This document shows positions 1 to 7,297 of a DNA stretch of 9,430 nucleotides, in pieces. Position numbers and translations under genes: made by a program. The stretch comes from an uncultured Bacteroidales bacterium (GTDB lineage: Bacteria; Bacteroidota; Bacteroidia; Bacteroidales; UBA3663), in the NCBI GenBank assembly GCA_937899265.1, contig CALBPV010000065.1:1-9430 (forward strand), written 5' to 3'. A model generated the notes under the pieces. It saw only the letters and a program-made list of their open reading frames with translations. It did no database searches and was not told the DNA's origin. Numbering within the stretch: position 1 is the stretch's first letter; each line of letters opens with the position of its first letter.

Positions 1-480
1 TGCCTTATCACACAGCACTTTCCTCCCGCGTATCTGAATATCGTCAGCCGCAAAGTACTGAGGAAAGAGTTCCGCAGTGAGATCGTGGATATGCATCACG
101 AAAGGCCGTCCTTCGAGATAAGGCAGGAAATATGGGTCAAAACCTGTGGCATGGAATACATCCCAGTCTTCGCTTGCCAGCATCCGAAGGGATTCTTTAC
201 GGTTTATCCACTTGGGTGTAGGCATGAGCCGAAATCGTCCCAAGGCATCGTAGAGAGTCTTCCTCATCGGCGATTTCCATGCGGGGAAAAACTTCTCATA
301 GGGATGACGGCAAGGAGAGACGTTCCACACCTTGAGCCGCTGGAGATGCAGATTGTCGCACTCCTTGAGCCCGATGCGGTAGCCGACCTCGGACGGCAAG
401 TTGTGAATCAACTCGAAGAAACACATCGAGATGCCCGAGAAGGTGGGATAAAGTCCCTGATAGTCGTAGAGAACCGTCAT
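1..480 (-). CDS. GT4-family glycosyltransferase, N-terminal part (cut by window edge)
   Basis: An open frame of exactly 160 codons runs from an ATG at 480 to the window edge without a stop, so only the N-terminal (acceptor-side) Rossmann half is visible. The opening, with SGIS at residues 15-18 followed by FFELI, matches the G-G-I-S-R-Y-F-x-E-L start of group 1 glycosyltransferases in a variant form. Residues 107-133 (DVFHATGFDPYFLP, then PFVMHIHDL) match the usual 'DVFH..YDPYFL....P.V.T.HDL' core, and ELFPQYF follows at 137-143. These enzymes move a sugar from a nucleotide donor to a lipid-linked acceptor at the cytoplasmic face of the inner membrane. The C-terminal donor-binding domain and its E-x7-E motif lie outside the window, so donor and linkage cannot be named. 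The gene starts 20 bases after the licD stop and is probably co-transcribed with it. Confidence 0.82.
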   Translation of the reverse strand, partial: MTVLYDYQGLYPTFSGISMCFFELIHNLPSEVGYRIGLKECDNLHLQRLKVWNVSPCRHPYEKFFPAWKSPMRKTLYDALGRFRLMPTPKWINRKESLRMLASEDWDVFHATGFDPYFLPYLEGRPFVMHIHDLTAELFPQYFAADDIQIRGRKVLCDKA

Positions 481-500
481 AACCGGAGAAATATTAACTT

Positions 501-1397
501 TTAATAGGCAATCGCATTGGAACGGCGGTTTCCCTCACGGAGGGCTTCCTCCAAGGAAACGCGTTTCCCGAAATTGAAATAGAAACATTCGTGGTGGAGC
601 CCCCGTTTCTCTTTGGGAGGCAACTGCATGTAGTTGCCGTAGAGGAGACTGAGCACATGGTCGTAGTCGGCAGGAATAAGCGCCCGGATGTCTTCGAAAT
701 CGGCTAAGACGCCTTTGCCGAAGGCTGACTTGGGATTCCGGAAGCATCGGGGAGCAGACCATCCGGCCCATATCGTCACCAGGGATGACTTTTCGTATGG
801 ATACTTGTTGCGGATGCTGCGCAGCTCGTCAAGCACCTGCCTGCGTTTCTCCTGCCGACGAATCGAATATTTCAGATGGAGAGAGAATTCCTCCCATTTG
901 AAACGAAGCAACCACTTGACAAACTTCCAGGGGCCATAGTGCTGGGAAACGGCATTCAGAGCCACACGCAGCTCTTGCGTACGGAGATAGTCGCGGGTGT
1001 ATTCTTCCTCGTCCTCGCCACATCCGTCGATGGGAAAGATATCCACATAGTTGCCTATCATACAACGGATGGCCTCCTGTTCGAGGAGCGTTGTGCGGCG
1101 GTCGCAGATTTTGGCGAACGTGGCATTGTAGTCCGGATTGGTCTCACAATCCACCAACTCGTAGTTGGTATCGAGACGGTCGCGCATCGCAAGGAGGCGC
1201 TCATAGTCCGGGCGCGGCATCGCCACATCGATGTCGTCATCCCAGGGAATAAAACCTTTGTGGCGCACCATTCCTATACACGTGCCATAGACGCAATAGT
1301 ATTGCAATCCGTTCCGGTTGCAAAAAGAGATGAAATATCGGAGTATCTCTTTCAGATTTTGTTTCTTCTGCTCGAGTTGAGCGTCTGTCAATATCAT
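501..1397 (-). CDS. licD: LicD-family phosphotransferase (glycan phospho-substituent transfer)
   Basis: A 298-residue protein with the full set of LicD marks: VYGTCIG at 36-42, then RHKGFIPWDDDID at 45-57 with the metal-binding acidic run D53-D55/D57, YVDIFPIDG near 117-125, and a C-terminal YGNYMQLPPKEKR...HH block. LicD proteins belong to the nucleotidyltransferase fold. They transfer a phosphorylated group from a CDP-activated donor onto a glycan; phosphocholine is the classic case, and the related fukutin/FKRP proteins transfer ribitol phosphate. The length is normal and no signal peptide is seen, so it should act in the cytoplasm on lipid-linked precursors. It starts 15 bases after the upstream GT2 stop. 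No choline kinase or cytidylyltransferase (licA/licC-like) is in the window, so the transferred group is unknown; phosphocholine should not be assumed. Confidence 0.9.
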   Translation of the reverse strand: MILTDAQLEQKKQNLKEILRYFISFCNRNGLQYYCVYGTCIGMVRHKGFIPWDDDIDVAMPRPDYERLLAMRDRLDTNYELVDCETNPDYNATFAKICDRRTTLLEQEAIRCMIGNYVDIFPIDGCGEDEEEYTRDYLRTQELRVALNAVSQHYGPWKFVKWLLRFKWEEFSLHLKYSIRRQEKRRQVLDELRSIRNKYPYEKSSLVTIWAGWSAPRCFRNPKSAFGKGVLADFEDIRALIPADYDHVLSLLYGNYMQLPPKEKRGLHHECFYFNFGKRVSLEEALREGNRRSNAIAY

Positions 1398-1412
1398 AAC
1401 CGTTCTCTTTGC

Positions 1413-2225
1413 TTATCCATGGATCTTGCCGGCCAAAGCATTGAGCCAGGCGGCAGGCAGGATTTTTTTCAAAAAATGATAACCCCTTTGGAGACAAAGG
1501 TCCTTGCGGTGTTTTTTCTCCCAAATGCGGAGCATCCCGTCAGCATATTCGCGGGAGAATCCGTTCTTGACGAGGATGTCGCGTGCCTCTTCCATGCCTT
1601 TCTGTTTGGCTGTGGTCGAAACGCCTCCCCTGCGGAAATTGCTTAACACCTTGTCCATATAATGGAAAGGAATGCCGTTCACCTGACACCGCAATACGAA
1701 ATCGTAGTCGGCAGAATAACGGTAGCGGAGGTCGAAAGCTCCCAACTGTTCATAAACCCTGCGAGCCACAAAGCAGGTCGGATGGTAAATACACATCCCC
1801 TGCGAAAGGTCGTTTGTGCGGGGCTTTTTGAGTTTGAAGAGCGAACCGTCCTCGTTGAGCATATTCACATTCCCGTGGAAAAGTCCGGCCTCGGGATGCG
1901 ATTGCCAGGCACGGACTACGGTCTCAACGGTATCGGGTTCGAAATAATCACTTGCATTGACGATGCCTATCAGTTCGCCGTGCGCCATCCGAATACCCTT
2001 GTTCATGGCATCGTAGAGCCCACGGTCGGGTTCCGAGACCCATTGGGCGATTTTGTCCTGATGGGCTTCTATCATTTCCTTCGTGCCGTCGGTCGATGCC
2101 CCGTCCACGACAATATATTCAATGTCGGACCATGTCTGTGCCCACACACTGCGGAAGGTTTCCGGGAGGAAATCTTTGGCGTTGTAGGTAACGGTGATGA
2201 CTGAAACCTGGGGATGCTGACTCAT
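1413..2225 (-). CDS. GT2-family glycosyltransferase (WfgS/WcaA-like)
   Basis: A 270-residue single-domain GT-A enzyme. The N-terminus VSVITVTYNA (7-16), VDGASTDGT (40-48) and SEPDRGLYDAMNKG (64-77) are typical of the short inverting GT2 enzymes of O-antigen and capsule loci. The metal-site motif, usually N-S/A-D-D, reads V-N-A-S-D-Y-F at 89-95. The first Asp is Ser, but the second, which coordinates the metal in the SpsA structure, is kept, so activity is likely. There is no membrane segment, so it is probably a cytoplasmic or peripheral enzyme adding one sugar to the lipid-linked repeat unit. It begins 25 bases after the kdsD stop and ends 15 bases before licD. Donor and acceptor cannot be read from sequence. 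Confidence 0.9.
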   Translation of the reverse strand: MSQHPQVSVITVTYNAKDFLPETFRSVWAQTWSDIEYIVVDGASTDGTKEMIEAHQDKIAQWVSEPDRGLYDAMNKGIRMAHGELIGIVNASDYFEPDTVETVVRAWQSHPEAGLFHGNVNMLNEDGSLFKLKKPRTNDLSQGMCIYHPTCFVARRVYEQLGAFDLRYRYSADYDFVLRCQVNGIPFHYMDKVLSNFRRGGVSTTAKQKGMEEARDILVKNGFSREYADGMLRIWEKKHRKDLCLQRGYHFLKKILPAAWLNALAGKIHG

Positions 2226-2250
2226 AAACGGGAAGGGTTGAGAAGATGGA

Positions 2251-3216
2251 TTATCCTACGATTCCGATATTGACGATATCCTTCATGCGGATGGTTCCGA
2301 CCACGCGCCGTTCGGCATCAAGCACCGGCATATAGGAGATGTTGCGTTTCTTGAGAAGATTGAGAGCCTCGACAGCAAGACGGTTTTCCCGAATGGTGAA
2401 AGGATGCTTGGACATGATGTCGTCCACCGAGAGCGAATAGATATCCACCCCCTTGAGGAGCTGGCCTCGCAGGTCGCCGTCGGTAATCACACCTCTCAGC
2501 CGGTTCTCCTCGTCCACAATCGAGACGATTCCCAGGCCTTTTTTGGAGAGTTCGAGAATGACATCCTTGAGTGTGGCGTCTGACGGCACGACGGCATTTT
2601 TCTCACCTGTCGTCATAAGGTCCTCCACGCGCAGTATCAGTTTCTTGCCCAATGCGCCGGCGGGATGGAACTTGCCGAAGTCGGCATCCTTGAAACCATA
2701 GATACCCGACGCAACCACCGCCAAAGCATCGCCGTAGCACAGTTCGACAGTTGTGGAGGACGTAGGGGCCAGTCCGAGATAACAGGCCTCCCTGAATTTC
2801 GGGAAGACCTGGACGAGGTCAGAATTGAGGGCAAGCGTGGAATTTCCGTTGCCGGTGATACCGATGATTTTGGCTCCTATGATTTTGATGTTGGGCAGAA
2901 TTTTGATGATTTCCTCGCTCTCGCCACTGTAGGAAATGGCAATCACGAGGTCGTTGGCCGTCACCATTCCGAGGTCGCCGTGCATGGCTTCGGCCGGGTG
3001 GAGAAAGAACGACGACGTGCCCAGGCTGGCCAATGTAGCCGCAATCTTGGTACCCACATGGCCGGGTTTGCCCATTCCGGTCACAATCACTTTCCCCTGA
3101 CAGGCGACAATCTCGTCCAAAATACGGACGAAAGTTTCGTCGAGGGATTCGCGCATCTTTTGGAGCGCCTCTATTTCGATGTCGAAGACTCTGCGAGCCT
3201 CTTCGAGTTTATCCAT
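2251..3216 (-). CDS. kdsD: KdsD/KpsF/GutQ-type arabinose-5-phosphate isomerase (SIS + 2 CBS)
   Basis: A 321-residue protein with an N-terminal SIS domain (about 40-175) and two CBS motifs (about 200-255 and 265-320), the normal architecture. The enzyme converts D-ribulose 5-phosphate to D-arabinose 5-phosphate, the first committed step to Kdo. Residues reported as catalytic in E. coli KdsD (K59, H88, E111, E152, H193, from memory) all have matches here at a constant offset of 9: K50, H79, E102, E143, H184. LGLAPTSSTT (147-156) and HPAGALGKKL (184-193) are also intact. Three differences from the usual consensus are GMGKPGH for GMGKSGH at 48-54, HPAG for HPGG, and REACYLG for KEACPLG. It sits inside a polysaccharide operon between two GT2 genes, 19 bases after the preceding stop. 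It may therefore be a locus-dedicated paralogue (KpsF-like) rather than the housekeeping copy; the substrate is family-inferred. Confidence 0.9.
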   Translation of the reverse strand: MDKLEEARRVFDIEIEALQKMRESLDETFVRILDEIVACQGKVIVTGMGKPGHVGTKIAATLASLGTSSFFLHPAEAMHGDLGMVTANDLVIAISYSGESEEIIKILPNIKIIGAKIIGITGNGNSTLALNSDLVQVFPKFREACYLGLAPTSSTTVELCYGDALAVVASGIYGFKDADFGKFHPAGALGKKLILRVEDLMTTGEKNAVVPSDATLKDVILELSKKGLGIVSIVDEENRLRGVITDGDLRGQLLKGVDIYSLSVDDIMSKHPFTIRENRLAVEALNLLKKRNISYMPVLDAERRVVGTIRMKDIVNIGIVG

Positions 3217-3235
3217 CTTGTTGTGTGGTTTTAAG

Positions 3236-4246
3236 TTACAACCCCACTCCGGCCATTCGGGTGAGCCAACGCATGGCTTTGAGCGTCAAGTCGGACCCGT
3301 AGTACAGGCGGTTGATGAGGAATGCTTCTTTCTTGAACTTTTTTAAATACGTATTCTCTTTCCACTGCGGCACTTCGTAGTCGAGCAGGTCGCGGATTTT
3401 GCGGATGACCTCCGGATTGAAATCCTCTGTGGAGTTCAGATAGTTCAACATACCCACCGCAAAAGCCTTTTTGAGATAGACCCAACCCAATTCCTCGGGA
3501 AAAATCCTGAGATAACCGTCGCGGCGCAGGTAGAACCAAAGGTCGTCGAAAGCATCCAGTTTCTCCTGATAGCGTTGGGGCGAGACCCCCTTCGACAACG
3601 ACGTGTCGCGGATATGATAGACATAGAGCGGCTGATTGACGCAAGCCACACTCTGAGCTGCACAAATACAACGTATCAGGAAGTTGGAATCTTCCGATGA
3701 ACGGTATTTTGGGAAACGAATCTGATGCTCGTTCAGCCAGTCGAGGCGATAGATAAAGGTGACACAGAAAGTTTTCATCCCTATCAAGAACTTCCGCTGG
3801 TTGGCATCCGACAGCGGTCCGACGGGAAAAACGGGATTTCCGTCGGTGAGTCCGGTTTTGTCACCTCCCTGATAACGTAGTTGACAATAGACCAAATCGG
3901 CGTGTGTGGCATCGGCTTTCTTCCAGAGCCGTTCCATCATATCCCTCTCAACGGTATCGTCCGGATCGATGAATGCGATGTATTTCCCCCGTGCTGCGTC
4001 TATGCCGACATTTCTGGCCAAACCCGGTCCGCCGTTCTGGGGAGTCTGCAGGAAACGGAAGAGGTCCGAACTGCCGCCCTTGCGCGAGATGAGGGTCTGA
4101 GCCTTCTCGATGCTGTCGTCTCCGCCGTGGTCGTCCACAAAGATGTACTCCACGTCCTGAAGGGTCTGCTGCATGAGCGAATCGATGCAGTCACCTATCC
4201 AGGCCGAGACATTATAGACGGGAATGATGACGGAGATTTTTATCAT
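3236..4246 (-). CDS. GT2-family glycosyltransferase (capsule/EPS type)
   Basis: A 336-residue protein with a GT-A domain in the first 210 or so residues: ISVIIPVYNV (4-13), FVDDHGGDDS (36-45), NGGPGLARNVGI (71-82) and the metal-binding IDPDD (93-97). SEDSNF at 184-189 corresponds to the E-D acidic motif that supplies the likely catalytic base in this family. The remaining 130 residues form a basic, aromatic C-terminal extension common in capsule GT2 enzymes and probably membrane-associated. It would transfer one sugar to the growing undecaprenyl-linked oligosaccharide. It begins only 3 bases after the flippase stop, suggesting translational coupling. All expected catalytic residues are present; donor sugar and linkage are not predictable. 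Confidence 0.92.
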   Translation of the reverse strand: MIKISVIIPVYNVSAWIGDCIDSLMQQTLQDVEYIFVDDHGGDDSIEKAQTLISRKGGSSDLFRFLQTPQNGGPGLARNVGIDAARGKYIAFIDPDDTVERDMMERLWKKADATHADLVYCQLRYQGGDKTGLTDGNPVFPVGPLSDANQRKFLIGMKTFCVTFIYRLDWLNEHQIRFPKYRSSEDSNFLIRCICAAQSVACVNQPLYVYHIRDTSLSKGVSPQRYQEKLDAFDDLWFYLRRDGYLRIFPEELGWVYLKKAFAVGMLNYLNSTEDFNPEVIRKIRDLLDYEVPQWKENTYLKKFKKEAFLINRLYYGSDLTLKAMRWLTRMAGVGL

Positions 4247-4249
4247 TGG

Positions 4250-5740
4250 TTATCTGCCTTTGCGAAGAATGTAATAGTCAATGATGCCGTTCACCTGAAC
4301 GCTCACTTTGAACCAATAGAGCAGAAGCACGGCTACGAAACCGATGAGCACTGTACGCACAGCAATGTCCAACCAAGGCGAAACATCGCTCAACGAGGGA
4401 ATCAGGAAGTTCAATCCGTAGAGTATCGCTATGACCAGAACCATGCGCAGATGTGCCCATGTGAAAGGATTGGCGTGAATCTTGAATTGGATGATGAACT
4501 GCTGCCAGCTGTAGCTGATGAAGTTGGTAAGCAACGTGGCAAAAGCCGCACCGGCCAGACCCCACATCGGGATGAATATCTTGTTGGTCGTGATGGTGAG
4601 GAATATGAGCAGTACCGTCACGAAGAGCGTCCAATAATAATATTTGGAATAGGAGATGAGGGAGCCGCCGAAATTCAGCGTACAAAATATTATCTGGGAA
4701 AATCCCAGCAGGAGCATCGCCCATTTGCCCGTGGCGAACTTTTCGCCGTTGGGCATAAGTTGGAAGATACAGTCGAGGTTAATCCAAATGATGAGCAACG
4801 TGATGGCACCGGCCATGAACTGATGGATGGAGACCTGTTTGAAGAGAGCCGAAGCCTCGGCGTTGTCCCCGCGCTGCATCGCCTCGGACGCACCGCGTGC
4901 CGAAATGGCGGTGATGGACCGCGCAGGCATGTTGACCACATTGGCAAAAAATATCATCATCGAATAGATGCCGGCATCGTAAAGCCCCTTCTCGCCCGAG
5001 AGCATGAAGATGTCGAGCTGATAGACCACATTGACCAGCGAGCCTATCATCACAATGAGCGTGTAGTTGATGAAGTCCCGCTTCAGTTCCGGTGTCAGCA
5101 CACTCAGGTCGTGATGCCGCATCGAACTCGAACCGATATGCAGGGCGTAGGCACCGGTGGAAACCATACAAATGGCATAACTCAAGACGAACGAGAGAAT
5201 CAGTCCCTGAACATTGAGATAACCGAAACCGTAGGCCAGATAGCAGCCCAGCATCAACAGACGCATTCCCACCTCACGTATGGCCTTCGGCACGGCGATG
5301 CGCATATTGATGTTGGCATAATTCTCCGTCCAATACCAGAAGGACAAAACGATGATGAAAGGAATGACGTAGTAATAATAATCGACGAACTCGGGCGATT
5401 TTCTGGCAAAATAGGAAACTATGGCGGGCTTCAGGACAATGTAGAGCGGCACAAAGATGAGGCACCCGATGGCGGGTAGCATCAGGAAATAGTAGAGAAA
5501 TCCGTGGTCGCCTGTCTTCTTGTCGCGGAAGTAGGGGAAATAGCGCATACCCGAACTGCCTGTGCCCAACAGGGCAAAGGTGGCGAAAAGAACTGCCGCC
5601 TGATAGATGACCTGTGTCAGGCCATAAACCTGGGGCTCCAGATATTTGGCCACCACATAGAACTGAATCGGGATGCCCATAAGGACTCCGATATAGTTCA
5701 CGAACGTACTTTTGAGAGACTGTCTGATTACAATACCCAT
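4250..5740 (-). CDS. wzx: Wzx-type oligosaccharide flippase (MOP/PST superfamily)
   Basis: A 496-residue integral membrane protein with about 14 hydrophobic segments by eye, near 12-30, 43-60, 82-103, 122-138, 157-176, 178-198, 224-242, 256-272, 307-322, 341-356, 369-386, 392-412, 432-448 and 459-476. That count and length fit the polysaccharide transporter family. The N-terminus (MGIVIRQS) and the loop GMRYFPYFRDK (64-74) resemble Bacteroidetes members. The role is to flip undecaprenyl-pyrophosphate-linked repeat units from the cytoplasmic to the periplasmic side of the inner membrane. Charged residues sit within or beside core segments (for example R157/R160 and D243), as expected for this family. 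It starts 28 bases after the rfbD stop and ends 3 bases before a GT2 gene. No Wzy polymerase is visible, so a Wzy-dependent route is likely but not shown. Confidence 0.92.
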   Translation of the reverse strand: MGIVIRQSLKSTFVNYIGVLMGIPIQFYVVAKYLEPQVYGLTQVIYQAAVLFATFALLGTGSSGMRYFPYFRDKKTGDHGFLYYFLMLPAIGCLIFVPLYIVLKPAIVSYFARKSPEFVDYYYYVIPFIIVLSFWYWTENYANINMRIAVPKAIREVGMRLLMLGCYLAYGFGYLNVQGLILSFVLSYAICMVSTGAYALHIGSSSMRHHDLSVLTPELKRDFINYTLIVMIGSLVNVVYQLDIFMLSGEKGLYDAGIYSMMIFFANVVNMPARSITAISARGASEAMQRGDNAEASALFKQVSIHQFMAGAITLLIIWINLDCIFQLMPNGEKFATGKWAMLLLGFSQIIFCTLNFGGSLISYSKYYYWTLFVTVLLIFLTITTNKIFIPMWGLAGAAFATLLTNFISYSWQQFIIQFKIHANPFTWAHLRMVLVIAILYGLNFLIPSLSDVSPWLDIAVRTVLIGFVAVLLLYWFKVSVQVNGIIDYYILRKGR

Positions 5741-5768
5741 TTCCTTACAGTAAAAGAAAAGCGTTCAT

Positions 5769-6674
5769 TTACATCACACCGAGATTGCGAAGACAAACCT
5801 TCAGCGAATCGGTCCAATAGGGAATGCGGATGCCGAAAGTTTCCTTCACTTTGGTTTTGTCGAGCACACTGTAGGCCGGACGTTTGACGGGAGACGGGAA
5901 CTCGTCGCTGTGGCAAGGTTCGATGTCGCAGTCGGTATGGCCGGACAGTTCGGCTATGGTCTTCGTGAAGTCAAACCAAGAGCAAACTCCCTCGTTCGAG
6001 AAATGGTATATGCCCGTTTTGTCCCATGTGCCGTTGCCGATGCCGGAGAGGCTGTACTCTTCTGCAACGGTCATGATGGCATGGGCCAAATCTCCGGCGT
6101 ATGTCGGGGTGCCGCACTGGTCGAAGACGACATTGAGGCGGGGCTTGGTGGCCGTGAGATTCAACATCGTCTTGACAAAGTTCTTGCCGAACTCGCTGTA
6201 AAGCCAGGCGGTACGCAGGATGACGTACTTGACTCCCATTGCGGCAATCAGCTGTTCGCCGAGCAATTTTGTCTCGCCATAGACACCCGTGGGCGTTCCC
6301 TTTTGGTCCTCCCGGCAGGGAGTGTTGTAGGGGTCTCCGCCGAACACATAGTCTGTACTCACGTGAATGAGCAAACCTCCGGCTTCTCTCATCGCAACGG
6401 CGAGATTCTCGGGCGCTTTGGCGTTGAGTTTCTCCACCAGCTCGCGTTTCTCGGGAGCCTCTGCCCCATCGACATTGGTCCATGCGGCGCAGTTGACGAT
6501 ACAATTTATCTCGTTGTCTTTCACTGCCCGGCGTATCTCATCGAGGTCGGTGATGTCCAGCTTGGCATATCCGTCACACACATCGGTGAAGACAAAGTGA
6601 TGGGAGCTTTGTCTGGCAACGATTTGCATCTCGTTGCCGAGTTGTCCGTTGGCTCCGGTAACTAAAATATTCAT
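5769..6674 (-). CDS. rfbD: dTDP-4-dehydrorhamnose reductase
   Basis: A 301-residue extended short-chain dehydrogenase and a full-length match for RmlD/RfbD. The nucleotide-binding loop is TGANGQLG (6-13), VNCAAWTNVDGAE spans 60-72, the active-site STDYVF is at 106-111, and the catalytic Tyr-x3-Lys pair is Y132/K136 in YGETK. The C-terminal half carries the substrate-side KRPAYSVLD signature. The enzyme reduces dTDP-4-dehydro-L-rhamnose with NAD(P)H to dTDP-L-rhamnose, the last step of the pathway, in the cytosol. It starts 12 bases after the rfbC stop, so the two final steps are co-expressed with the flippase and transferases. The nucleotidyltransferase and 4,6-dehydratase genes (rfbA, rfbB) are not next to it. 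Confidence 0.96.
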   Translation of the reverse strand: MNILVTGANGQLGNEMQIVARQSSHHFVFTDVCDGYAKLDITDLDEIRRAVKDNEINCIVNCAAWTNVDGAEAPEKRELVEKLNAKAPENLAVAMREAGGLLIHVSTDYVFGGDPYNTPCREDQKGTPTGVYGETKLLGEQLIAAMGVKYVILRTAWLYSEFGKNFVKTMLNLTATKPRLNVVFDQCGTPTYAGDLAHAIMTVAEEYSLSGIGNGTWDKTGIYHFSNEGVCSWFDFTKTIAELSGHTDCDIEPCHSDEFPSPVKRPAYSVLDKTKVKETFGIRIPYWTDSLKVCLRNLGVM

Positions 6675-6686
6675 GTCTGTGCAGCA

Positions 6687-7241
6687 TTAAAAGGTGAACG
6701 GACTGTCGAAATCCTTGAGGAAGGGATGGTGTTTGTCTTTCTCCGACAATTCAATCCTTTCGGCTGGTATATTCCATTCGATATGGAGGTCCGGGTCATT
6801 CCAGGCCAAGGCTCCCTCTGATTCCGGATGATAGAATTCATCGCATTTATATTGGAAGAGCGCCGTCTCGGACAAGACACAGAATCCGTGGGCGAAACCT
6901 TTGGCAATGAAGAACTGCCGGTGGTTCTCGCCCGAGAGTTCCACTGCAACATATTGGCCGAACGTAGGACTCCCCTTGCGGATATCGACAGCCACATCCA
7001 ACACGGTTCCCTGGATGACACGCACCAGTTTACTCTGGGTGAAGGGCGGTTTCTGGAAATGCAATCCTCTCAACACGCCGTAGTGAGAGAACGACTGATT
7101 GTCCTGACAGAAATCCACGGATCCGATTTTGGCTTCGAAATCCCGACGGGAAAAACTTTCGTAAAAATACCCCCGGCTGTCACCGAAAATCTTCGGTTCG
7201 ATGATGTAAAGACCGGAAATGGCGGTTTCTTTTACTTCCAT
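6687..7241 (-). CDS. rfbC: dTDP-4-dehydrorhamnose 3,5-epimerase
   Basis: A 184-residue cupin enzyme of the normal RmlC length. Diagnostic positions are DSRGYFYESF (21-30), LRGLHFQ (57-63) with the catalytic base H61, K71, the VDIRKGSPTFG block (85-95), and F-Q-Y-K-C-D-E-F-Y (129-137) with the catalytic Y131. WNDPDL follows at 147-152. It converts dTDP-4-dehydro-6-deoxy-D-glucose to the L-lyxo isomer, the substrate of RfbD, in the cytosol. The ATG at 7241 is preceded on the minus strand by AAATATAGGTAT, with a weak AGG and no good ribosome-binding site. The heptad repeat array ends 12 bases upstream. It is the first gene of the polysaccharide cluster, so the operon promoter should lie near or upstream of it, but I could not identify one. 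Confidence 0.96.
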   Translation of the reverse strand: MEVKETAISGLYIIEPKIFGDSRGYFYESFSRRDFEAKIGSVDFCQDNQSFSHYGVLRGLHFQKPPFTQSKLVRVIQGTVLDVAVDIRKGSPTFGQYVAVELSGENHRQFFIAKGFAHGFCVLSETALFQYKCDEFYHPESEGALAWNDPDLHIEWNIPAERIELSEKDKHHPFLKDFDSPFTF

Positions 7242-7253
7242 ATACCTATATTT

Positions 7254-7295
7254 CTTGAACTTTGAACTTTGAACTTTGAACCTTGAACCTTGAAC
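7254..7295 (-). repeat. Tandem heptanucleotide array, six copies of GTTCAA[A/G]
   Basis: Six contiguous 7-base units (minus strand GTTCAAG, GTTCAAG, GTTCAAA, GTTCAAA, GTTCAAA, GTTCAAG; plus strand CTTGAAC or TTTGAAC) occupy the intergenic gap. Three further degenerate units in the same phase (CGTCAAG, GTTAAGG, GGTAAGG at 7316-7296) run into the end of the upstream gene and contain its stop codon. The array ends 12 bases before the rfbC start, so it forms almost all of any leader between the two genes. Because the unit is 7 bases, gain or loss of copies would change leader length. No internal dyad or stem-loop is apparent. Function unknown. Confidence 0.95.
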
Positions 7296-7297
7296 CC

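Noticed and set aside
876..1646. A 256-codon plus-strand frame opposite licD and the first GT2
   Set aside because: The minus-strand LicD and GT2 motifs are unambiguous; this frame has no family signature and spans two antisense genes.
2226..2250. Terminators or promoters in the short gaps between polysaccharide genes
   Set aside because: The gaps are only 3 to 28 bases and show no stem-loop with a T-run and no TAnnTTTG element, so read-through within one operon is the simpler reading.
3881..5479. A 532-codon open frame on the plus strand opposite the flippase and a GT2 gene
   Set aside because: Its product is rich in His, Asp, Glu, Arg and Gln with no recognisable domain, it overlaps two genes with clear family motifs, and it looks like the complement of hydrophobic codons. 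It is a shadow frame.
5910..6665. A 251-codon plus-strand frame opposite rfbD
   Set aside because: Antisense to a complete rfbD with all catalytic motifs; the product has no domain signature.
501..7241. A novel defence or secretion system hidden in the cluster
   Set aside because: Every gene from 7241 down to 1 matches a known surface-polysaccharide family; nothing resembles a nuclease, toxin, reverse transcriptase or secretion ATPase.
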